This document shows, piece after piece, positions 57,765 through 64,000 of a stretch of 64,000 nucleotides of DNA. The DNA comes from Burkholderia sp. BCC1644. GTDB taxonomy: Bacteria > Pseudomonadota > Gammaproteobacteria > Burkholderiales > Burkholderiaceae. A model generated the notes under the pieces. It did not search any database. It was not told where the DNA came from and saw only the letters and a program-made list of their open reading frames with translations. Both the position numbers and the translations under genes were made by a program. The DNA lies in NCBI RefSeq assembly GCF_902833225.1, contig NZ_CADFEI010000004.1, positions 124,001 through 188,000 on the forward strand, in the 5' to 3' direction. Every line of letters begins with the position of its first letter. Positions within the stretch are counted from its first letter, which is position 1.

Positions 57765-58589
57765 TCAGTCGACCAGTTCGCCCGTCGGTTCGTAGAACGG
57801 ATAAGGCCCGGCGCCTTCGTCGACGTACACGTGATGCGACGTCATCCCCGTATCGGGCGCATAACGATGGACCGCGAACGCCGGCGGTTCGAGCCGGAAC
57901 GCGGACGGCGCATCGGTCCGCAGGTCGAACGCGACCTGATGCGCGGGCGACGGCACCGCCGACGCGAGCGTGCCGCCGAAGCGCGTGAACATCGTGCGGT
58001 GCACGTGACCGCACAGCACGCGCTCGACGTTCGGATGACCGCGCAGCAACGTGTCGAGTTTCGCGGCAGCCGCAGGCGCGAGGCGCAGCTTGTCCATGTG
58101 GCCGATGCCCGCCACGAACGGCGGGTGATGCAGCGCGACGATCACCGGCCGGTCGCGGGCGGCGTCGAGCTGCGCGGCGAGCCACGCGAGCCGCGCGTCG
58201 CACAGGTCGCCGTGGCTCGCGCCGGGCACCTGCGAATCGAGCGCCAGCACGCGCACCGCGCCGACGTCGAGCGCGTATTGCACGAATTCGCCGTCCTGCA
58301 GCTCGGCGCGCTCCGCAAACGCGCGGCGCAGCCCGGCGCGGTCGTCGTGATTGCCGATCATCAGGTAGTACGGAATCTCGAGCGTCGCGAGCAGCGCGCG
58401 CAGGTTGCCGTACTCCTCATCGTGGCCGAAGTCGGTCAGGTCGCCGGTGACGAGCACGGCGTCGGGGCGCGGCTCGAGCGCGTTCAGCTTCGCGATGCAG
58501 CGCGCGAGCGCGGCAGCCGTGTCGACGCGCCGGTACGCGAGCTGGCCCGGACGCTTGATGTGGAGATCGCTGATTTGAGCAAGCAGCAT
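57765..58589 (-). CDS. GpdQ-like metallophosphoesterase (phosphodiesterase)
   Basis: A 274-residue cytoplasmic enzyme, the same length as Enterobacter GpdQ, and starting MLLAQISDLHIK like GpdQ. The two-metal centre residues are all present: D8 and H10 (SDLH), GDLTDFG, GNHDD, ALHHPPF and CGHVHR. GpdQ hydrolyses glycerophosphodiesters and related diesters; the CpdA (cAMP) group is the alternative. ATG 58589 is chosen. It lies 87 bp downstream of the ABC importer ATPase gene on the same strand, so a role in using the imported compound is likely. Confidence 0.85.
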   Translation of the reverse strand: MLLAQISDLHIKRPGQLAYRRVDTAAALARCIAKLNALEPRPDAVLVTGDLTDFGHDEEYGNLRALLATLEIPYYLMIGNHDDRAGLRRAFAERAELQDGEFVQYALDVGAVRVLALDSQVPGASHGDLCDARLAWLAAQLDAARDRPVIVALHHPPFVAGIGHMDKLRLAPAAAAKLDTLLRGHPNVERVLCGHVHRTMFTRFGGTLASAVPSPAHQVAFDLRTDAPSAFRLEPPAFAVHRYAPDTGMTSHHVYVDEGAGPYPFYEPTGELVD

Positions 58590-58676
58590 CGTCGTTTCTC
58601 GGAATCGTCTGTTTGTTGTGGGGGCGGCGTCGTGCGCCGCGATGGGGTGCTGCATGAATGATGCCCGAACGACGGA

Positions 58677-59708
58677 TTACGCGCCGAGCGCGATCAGGCC
58701 TTCCGGGGCGATCGTGAGGCCGACCGCCGTGCCGCGTGCGAGCGCGATGCGGCCCGGCACGTCGATCACGAGCGCATCGGGCGCCGCGTGCTCGATCGTG
58801 AGCCGCGTGCGTTCGCCGAGAAACGCACACGCGCCGACCGCGCCACGCAGCGGCGCATGCGCGGGATCGGCGAGCTGCGCGTCCTCGGGGCGGAAGAACC
58901 ATTCGTCGGCGGCGTGCGGCGTCGCGATCGCGCCGCCCGTCGTCACCAGCGCGCCATCGCGCCATTGCCCGGCGAGCCGGTTCAGCGTGCCGATGAACTG
59001 CGCGACCGTGCGGTTCGCCGGGTGGTAGTAAATGTCGCGCGGCGTGCCGATCTGCTCGATGCGGCCCGCGCCCATCACGACGATCCGGTCGCCGAGTTCC
59101 ATCGCTTCGGCCTGGTCGTGCGTCACGTAGACGGTCGTCACGCCGAGCTCGCGCAGCAGTGCGTTCATCTCGCGGCGCAGCACGTCGCGCAGCTTCGCAT
59201 CGAGCGCGGTCAGCGGTTCGTCGAGCAGCAGCACGCGCGGGCGCACCGCGAGCGCACGCGCCAGCGCGACGCGCTGGCGCTGGCCGCCCGACAGCTGATC
59301 GACCGGCTTGTCCGCATGTGCGTCGAGCCGCATCATCGCGAGCAGCTCGTCGACGCGTTCATGCAGCGCGCGCGGCTCGGTCTTGCGGATCTTCAGCCCG
59401 TAGCCGACGTTGCCGCGCACCGTCAGGTTCGGAAACAGCGCGTAGTTCTGGAACACCATGCCGACTTGCCGGCGCTCGATCGGCAGCGCGGTGACGTCGT
59501 CGTTGCCGAATGCGATCGTGCCGCCGGCGTCCGGCGTGTCGAGCCCCGCGATCAGGCGCAGCGTCGTCGTCTTGCCGCAGCCCGACGGGCCGAGCAGCAC
59601 GAGTGTTTCGCCCGCGCCGATCGACAGGTCGAGCGGTTCGAGTACGCGCGTGCCGCGGAACGTCTTCGCGCAGCGGGTCAGCGTGATGGGAGTGGAATCG
59701 AGTTTCAT
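58677..59708 (-). CDS. ABC importer ATPase (2-aminoethylphosphonate/iron-type, PhnT2-like)
   Basis: A 343-residue ATPase. ATG 59708 fits better than upstream starts. Walker A is GPSGCGKTTT, Q-loop VFQNYALFP, signature LSGGQRQRVALARALAV, Walker B LLLDEPLTALDA, H-loop VTHDQAEAME. A C-terminal TOBE-like domain (about 250-343) follows. The family is best known for phosphonate and iron importers; substrate is set by the adjacent binding protein. It is the fourth gene of the operon and follows the permease by 13 bp. Confidence 0.88.
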   Translation of the reverse strand: MKLDSTPITLTRCAKTFRGTRVLEPLDLSIGAGETLVLLGPSGCGKTTTLRLIAGLDTPDAGGTIAFGNDDVTALPIERRQVGMVFQNYALFPNLTVRGNVGYGLKIRKTEPRALHERVDELLAMMRLDAHADKPVDQLSGGQRQRVALARALAVRPRVLLLDEPLTALDAKLRDVLRREMNALLRELGVTTVYVTHDQAEAMELGDRIVVMGAGRIEQIGTPRDIYYHPANRTVAQFIGTLNRLAGQWRDGALVTTGGAIATPHAADEWFFRPEDAQLADPAHAPLRGAVGACAFLGERTRLTIEHAAPDALVIDVPGRIALARGTAVGLTIAPEGLIALGA

Positions 59709-59721
59709 GTCTGCGAGAAAT

Positions 59722-60630
59722 TCAGCGCGGACGCTTCTTGAGCGCACGCGTGCCGGACGGATCGACGCCGAGCCATTGCATCGCGACGAGCAGCGGCAGC
59801 GTCATCAGCAGGAACAGGATCGTGTACGCGCTGCCGACTTCGAGGCGCAGCGACGCATAGGTATCGGCGAGCCCGACCGGCAGTGTCTTGGTGTCGGGCG
59901 TATGCAGCATCCACGTGAGGTTGAATTCGCCGATCGACAGCGTGAGTACCGCGAGCGCGCCCGCGACGATGCCGGGGCGCAGGTTCGGCAGCACGATCGT
60001 GACGAAGCGCGTGACGAACGGCGCACCGAGGCTCGCCGCGCCTTCCTCGAGCGTGCGCAGGTCGGCGCCGGCCGCGACGGCGGCCACCGCACGTACCATG
60101 AACGGCAGCGTGAACACGACGTGGCCGACGACGATGAACCACAGGCTCATCCGGAACGAGGTGAAGCCGCCGTACACGATCAGCAGCGCGAGCGCCGACG
60201 CGAGGCCGGGCAGCGCGACCGGCAGTACGAGCGCTTCCTCGATCGCGCGTGCGGCGCGGCTCTTGCTGCGCGCGAGCGCATAGCCGGCCGGCACGCCGGT
60301 GACGAGCACGATCGCGAGCGTCGCGAATGCCACATAGAGCGACAGCGCGACCGAGCCGTGATACTGCTGCCACACCTGTTCGAGCCAGCGCAGCGTGAGG
60401 CCGCTCGACAGGCCACGGAAATAGTTGACGGTCACGCCCGCGAGCACGGACATCACGACGGGCACGATCAGGAACGCGCACAGCAACAGCGTGACGCCCC
60501 ATTGCAGCGCGGCGATCGCGCGCGCGCCGGTGACGCGCGGCGCGCGGCGCGCGACACCGTTCGCCTGCGCGGGAGCGGGTGCCGGCGAAGGAGACGGCGA
60601 CGGCGCGGAAGAGCCGGAAAGCGATTGCAT
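59722..60630 (-). CDS. ABC importer permease, PhnV-like
   Basis: A 302-residue permease with six helices. After a low-complexity Ser/Pro N-terminus (SGSSAPSPSPSPAPAPAQAN) the helices begin at LLLCAFLIVPVVMSVLAGVT. The EAA loop is LEEGAASLGAPFVTRFVTIV. The second half (LSIGEFNLTWMLHTPDTKTL) fits the PhnU/PhnV group. It begins 10 bp after the first permease gene and precedes the ATPase gene. Confidence 0.86.
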   Translation of the reverse strand: MQSLSGSSAPSPSPSPAPAPAQANGVARRAPRVTGARAIAALQWGVTLLLCAFLIVPVVMSVLAGVTVNYFRGLSSGLTLRWLEQVWQQYHGSVALSLYVAFATLAIVLVTGVPAGYALARSKSRAARAIEEALVLPVALPGLASALALLIVYGGFTSFRMSLWFIVVGHVVFTLPFMVRAVAAVAAGADLRTLEEGAASLGAPFVTRFVTIVLPNLRPGIVAGALAVLTLSIGEFNLTWMLHTPDTKTLPVGLADTYASLRLEVGSAYTILFLLMTLPLLVAMQWLGVDPSGTRALKKRPR

Positions 60631-60640
60631 GCAGGAATCC

Positions 60641-61465
60641 TCAGGCCGCGGCGGCAGCAGTGTGGCCGGTGAAACGACGCGCGAGCGCGAGCACGGCCCA
60701 GGTGACGATGCCGAGCACGATCGACAGGCCGGCCGCCGTCGCGATGTTCGCGTTCAGCGTGAACTCGGTATAGATCGTCATCGGCAGCACGTTCAGGTCG
60801 GTGGCGAGCGTGAACGCGGTGCCGAATGCGCCCATCGCGGTCGCGAAGCAGATCGCGCCGGCCGCGATCAGGCCCGGCGCGAGCGCGGGCAGCACGATGT
60901 CGACGAAGATGCGCCACGGCGACGCGCCGAGCGAACGGGCGGCTTCCTCGAGCGACGCGTCGAGCTTCGACGCGGCCGCGATCACGGTGACGATCACACG
61001 CGGAATCGAGAAATACAGGTAGCCGATAAACAGGCCCGCAACCGAGTACGCGAATACCCACTTGTCGCCGGTGAGTTTCGCCGACAGCATCCCGATCAGC
61101 CCCTGACGGCCGGCGAGCATGATCACCATGAAGCCGACCACGACGCCCGGGAACGCGAGCGGAAACGTGAGCAGCGCGAGCAGCACGCGCTTGCCGGCGA
61201 ATTCGCGGCGCGCGAGCAAGAGACCCGAGATCGTCGACAGGGCGAGCGTTGCGAGCGTCACGCCCGCGGACAGCGTGATGGTCCCGCCGAGGCTCTTCAT
61301 GTAGCGCGCGTTGCCGAGCAGCGCCGCGTACCGCGAGAAGAACGCGCCGTCGGCGGACACCTGCACGAGCGCCGCCATCGGCAGCAGCCAGAACGCGGCG
61401 AACACCGCGAGCGCCGGCGCGACGAGCGCGACGCGCCAGCGCAGCGGGAAAGTCAGGTCGAGCAT
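60641..61465 (-). CDS. ABC importer permease, PhnU-like
   Basis: A 274-residue permease from ATG 61465 (MLDLTFPLRWR), with six helices (ALVAPALAVFAAFWLLPMAA, LALLTFPLAFPGVVVGFMVI). The EAA loop LEEAARSLGASPWRIFVDIV contacts the ATPase. It pairs with the next permease to form the channel. It begins 17 bp after the binding-protein gene. Confidence 0.87.
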   Translation of the reverse strand: MLDLTFPLRWRVALVAPALAVFAAFWLLPMAALVQVSADGAFFSRYAALLGNARYMKSLGGTITLSAGVTLATLALSTISGLLLARREFAGKRVLLALLTFPLAFPGVVVGFMVIMLAGRQGLIGMLSAKLTGDKWVFAYSVAGLFIGYLYFSIPRVIVTVIAAASKLDASLEEAARSLGASPWRIFVDIVLPALAPGLIAAGAICFATAMGAFGTAFTLATDLNVLPMTIYTEFTLNANIATAAGLSIVLGIVTWAVLALARRFTGHTAAAAA

Positions 61466-61482
61466 CGGTCGTATCCTGCCGC

Positions 61483-62511
61483 TTACTGCATCACCTGCAG
61501 GTACTGCTGGCCGAACGCCTGCTGGCCGGCCGCCATCTTGCCGAAGTCGACCGATTTCGCCCGTGCGTACTCGCTCGCCGGCAGGAACTTCGCGGCGATG
61601 TCGGCGCCGAGCGCCTGCGCGCGCACCGGGCGCAGGTAGGCGTTGGCCCACAGCTTCTGGCCTTCGTCCGACAGCACGAAGTCGAGCACCTTCTTGCCGT
61701 TCGCATCGTGCGGCGCACCCTTCACGAGGCTCATCACGTACGGCACGGCGATCGTGCCTTCCTTCGGAATCACGAACTCGACGTTCGCGCTGTCCTTGTA
61801 CTTCGCGCGATACGCATCGAAGTCGTAGTCGAGCAGGATCGGAATCTCGCCGGACAGCACGCGTGCATAGGCGGTCTGCTTCGGCACGATCGGCGCGTTC
61901 GCCTTCAGCTTGCGGAACCAGTCGAGTGCCGGCTTGAAGTTGTCGAGGCTGCCGCCGAGCGCCTGGTTGACGGCGACCGCACCGGCGTAGCCGACGAATG
62001 CGCTCGACGGATCGAGATAACCGACCATGCCCTTGTATTCGGGCTTCAGCAGATCGGCCCACGAACGCGGCACCGGCTTGCCGTCGAGCGCGTCCTTGTT
62101 CACGAAGAAGCCGAGCGTGCCCGAGTGAATCGCGAACCAGTAGCCTTGCGGATCCTTCAGGTTCGCGGGAATGTCGTTCCAGTGCGCGGGCTTGTACGGC
62201 GCGATCACGCCCTTGTCCTTCGCCTGGAATGCCGACGACACGCCGAGGTAGACGATGTCGGCCACCGGGCTCTTCTGCTCGGCGATCAGCTGCGCGATCG
62301 ACTGGCCCGAGTTCTTGTTGTCGAACGGCACGCGGATGCCCGTCTTCTGCTTGATCGCCGCGATCTGCGCGGCCCAGTCGGCCCATTCGGGCGGGCAGTT
62401 GTAGCAGATCGCCGTTTCGTCGGCGTGGGCGGCGGGCGCGCCGGCGATGAGCGCGGCGCAGGCTACGGGAGCTGCGAGCGCGCGCAGCAGCGAGGTCAGG
62501 CGAAAGGACAC
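61483..62511 (-). CDS. ABC importer substrate-binding protein (phosphonate/iron-type)
   Basis: A 342-residue periplasmic protein. No ATG fits; GTG 62511 has a CGGAGA site 8 nt before it and gives a signal peptide ending APAAHA. The mature N-terminus begins DETAICYNCPPEWADWAAQI, with two cysteines close together, unusual for this fold. Further motifs are DIVYLGVSSAFQAKDKGVIA, WFAIHSGTLGFFVNKDAL and YLDPSSAFVGYAGAVAVNQA, as in the iron/aminoethylphosphonate family. With a GpdQ-like enzyme in the operon, a phosphodiester or phosphonate is the likely substrate. Confidence 0.85.
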   Translation of the reverse strand: MSFRLTSLLRALAAPVACAALIAGAPAAHADETAICYNCPPEWADWAAQIAAIKQKTGIRVPFDNKNSGQSIAQLIAEQKSPVADIVYLGVSSAFQAKDKGVIAPYKPAHWNDIPANLKDPQGYWFAIHSGTLGFFVNKDALDGKPVPRSWADLLKPEYKGMVGYLDPSSAFVGYAGAVAVNQALGGSLDNFKPALDWFRKLKANAPIVPKQTAYARVLSGEIPILLDYDFDAYRAKYKDSANVEFVIPKEGTIAVPYVMSLVKGAPHDANGKKVLDFVLSDEGQKLWANAYLRPVRAQALGADIAAKFLPASEYARAKSVDFGKMAAGQQAFGQQYLQVMQ

Positions 62512-62585
62512 GGCGGGTCTCCGGGCGAGTGGGGGTAGCGCTGGGATGGTGTGGTGGTCGGGGGGCGCGGTGGCGCGGCCTGCGT

Positions 62586-63611
62586 TCAGGCCTCGCGCAA
62601 TTGCAGGTCGGTGGCCGGCGGTGCGACCGTCGCCCCTTCGCGCACCGCATGCGGCAGGATCAGCGACGTGCGTTCGATCGCCGCGCCGCCGATGCATTCG
62701 ACGAGACGCTGCCACGCGTGGCGGCCGATGTCGCGGTTCGGCGTCGCGACGCTCGCGAGCGGCGGCGCAAGCAGTTCACCGATCGCGATCCCGTCGAAGC
62801 CGAGCACCGACAGGTCGTCCGGGATCGAGAAGCCGGCGCGGCGCAGGCCGCGCATCACGACCATCGCGAGCAGGTCGTTGCTGCAGAAGAGGGCGGTCGG
62901 GCGCGTCGCGTGCGCGGTCAGGTGCGCGAGCACGGCATCGGGCAGCTCGGGGGCGTTGAAGTCGACTTCGACGGGCGGCAACGTGGCGACGCCGTTTTCC
63001 TCGAGGGCCTGCGCATAACCGAGGTGGCGCTGACGCGCGCGATCCGACGCGGCGAGCGAGCCGGCCAGCATCAGCACGCGGCGGTGACCGCGCGCGGTCA
63101 GCAGCCGCACGCCGTCATACGCGGCACTGCGGTTGTCGACCGACACCGACGGGCGGCGCTGCGTGTCGTTGTGCATCAGCACGTAGTGCGGGCCGTCGCG
63201 GTCGAGCATGTCGAGCAGCGGGTGCGTGTCCGCATCGGCGACGGTGAGGATCAGCCCTTCGACGCGCTGCTCGCGCAGCGTCTCGATCGCGTGGCGCTCG
63301 CGCGCCGCGTCGTACTCGGTCGTCATCAGGATCAGCTTGAAGCCGGCCGCGGTCGCGAGTTCGTCGATGCCTTGCAGGCAGTCGGCGAACACGGGGTTCG
63401 ACAGCGTCGGCACGACGACGCCGACGAGCCGCGTGCGCTCGCCGCGCAGTTGCCGGCCGAGCGGGCTCGGGCGGAACTGCAGCGTATCGATCGCGGTGCG
63501 GATCGTCTGCAGCGTGGCGGGGCTGACGGTATGCGGGGCGTTGATCGCGCGCGAGACGGTGGCGATCGAGAAGCCCGCGAGGGCAGCGACATCCTTGATG
63601 GTCGAGGTCAT
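62586..63611 (-). CDS. LacI-family transcriptional regulator
   Basis: A 341-residue regulator from ATG 63611. The helix-turn-helix with hinge is IKDVAALAGFSIATVSRAIN and LGRQLRGERTRLVGVVVPTL. The periplasmic-binding-like sensor domain follows: EGLILTVADADTHPLLDM, RRVLMLAGSLAASDRARQR and LFCSNDLLAMVVMRGLRRAG. It is 74 bp upstream of the ABC importer operon on the same strand and may control it, as well as itself through a pair of AACGTT-centred sites (63626-63662). The ligand is unknown. Confidence 0.9.
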   Translation of the reverse strand: MTSTIKDVAALAGFSIATVSRAINAPHTVSPATLQTIRTAIDTLQFRPSPLGRQLRGERTRLVGVVVPTLSNPVFADCLQGIDELATAAGFKLILMTTEYDAARERHAIETLREQRVEGLILTVADADTHPLLDMLDRDGPHYVLMHNDTQRRPSVSVDNRSAAYDGVRLLTARGHRRVLMLAGSLAASDRARQRHLGYAQALEENGVATLPPVEVDFNAPELPDAVLAHLTAHATRPTALFCSNDLLAMVVMRGLRRAGFSIPDDLSVLGFDGIAIGELLAPPLASVATPNRDIGRHAWQRLVECIGGAAIERTSLILPHAVREGATVAPPATDLQLREA

Positions 63612-63625
63612 GAAGTAGCGCGATG

Positions 63626-63662
63626 TAAACGTTTTCGGCGAGGAAATTATCGAAAACGTTTG
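63626..63662. promoter_or_regulatory. Two LacI-type operators upstream of the LacI gene
   Basis: TAAACGTTTTC (63626-63636) and GAAAACGTTTG (63652-63662) each contain an AACGTT-centred half-palindrome, and together form a perfect 10-bp inverted repeat (AAACGTTTTC / GAAAACGTTT). Their centres are 27 bp apart. The first is 15 bp from the start codon, so self-repression is likely. Confidence 0.65.
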
Positions 63663-63825
63663 TGACTTCGCGATGACGCAAGCGACGCTTGTTTCGCAAA
63701 AAGCACGATACAAACGTCAGACGGTTGGTGCCGTCGGACGACGCGGGCTCGATTGTATCGGGGATGTTGCGGCGCGGGAGGAAATTGGTGGGCGGCGTGT
63801 CGCGCGTGTGCCGCCCGCCGGCGTG

Positions 63826-64000
63826 TCAGACGAGCCGAGGCAGCAGCGTGCGGACTTCGTCGAGCAGGTGGGCAATCGCGTCGGGCTGGTTCGACACGTG
63901 CAGCAGCAGGTGTTTCTGGAACAGCCCGTCGAGCAGCGCATAGGCTGCGCCCGGCGTGATCGACGGCTGCCGGCCGCCGAGTTCGGCATAGCGCGTGACG
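63826..64000 (-). CDS. TetR-family regulator, C-terminal part only
   Basis: A frame that runs in from the right edge and ends at TGA 63826. The visible 57 residues (ITPGAAYALLDGLFQKHLLL, then HVSNQPDAIAHLLDEV, ending LLPRLV) look like the last helices of a TetR-type effector domain. The DNA-binding part lies outside the window. The gene is upstream of, and same strand as, the LacI gene. Confidence 0.6.
   Translation of the reverse strand, partial: VTRYAELGGRQPSITPGAAYALLDGLFQKHLLLHVSNQPDAIAHLLDEVRTLLPRLV

Overview
The window is GC-rich (roughly two thirds G+C), densely coded bacterial chromosome with strong third-position GC bias. The mix of genes looks like the main chromosome of a Burkholderia, most likely of the cepacia complex: an MdtABC-type RND pump, RecBCD, FbpABC-type iron uptake, a thiC with a THI-box, and a periplasmic Met-rich peptide beside a YedYZ-like pair. 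This assignment is inference from gene content and style. No rRNA, tRNA, CRISPR, IS element or prophage was seen.

Layout. 1-11.8 kb: an HDOD gene cut by the left edge and a PAS-GGDEF-EAL gene, a secreted peroxiredoxin, an NAD(P)-binding protein, a NYN-domain RNase-like protein with a histone-H1-like tail, a VOC protein, an IorAB-type molybdenum hydroxylase with a porin, and AraC and IclR-type regulators. 11.9-21.3 kb: the mdtABC-type operon (minus strand), an IclR regulator, and a candidate small RNA with its own promoter, three hairpins and terminator. 21.4-28.1 kb: PhoX phosphatase, AmtB with a sigma-54 promoter, a lipoprotein, an Rrf2 regulator and its probable target sharing one operator sequence, and an Lrp regulator. 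28.1-36.1 kb: a three-gene iron ABC importer under a Fur-like box, a 53-residue membrane protein, an amino-acid permease behind a GntR/HutC-like operator, and a FUSC membrane protein. 36.3-46.0 kb: recC-recB-recD-arfB, each start overlapping the previous stop. 46.1-51.98 kb: an EAL phosphodiesterase, a DMT transporter, two small lipoproteins, and thiC with its TPP riboswitch. 52.2-54.7 kb: Met-rich repeat peptide, cytochrome b and molybdopterin oxidoreductase, then a HigBA-type toxin-antitoxin pair. 55-64 kb: DMT and MFS transporters, a GpdQ-like phosphodiesterase joined to a four-gene ABC importer and a LacI regulator, and the end of a TetR regulator.

How the genes work together. The most interesting unit is 52.19-54.05 kb: a secreted peptide with 13 methionines in 67 mature residues, with a b-type cytochrome and a YedY/MsrP-like enzyme. 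It resembles the hypochlorite-scavenging MrpX/YedY1/YedZ1 system described in Azospira, but no sigma/anti-sigma pair is present in the window. The GpdQ-like phosphodiesterase with its ABC importer and LacI regulator looks like an uptake and hydrolysis module for an organophosphate diester. The 21.1 kb candidate small RNA and several newly visible operators (Rrf2, Fur-like, NtrC/sigma-54, GntR-like, LacI) are the main regulatory finds. All functions are read from sequence motifs and remembered families; no database search was run.
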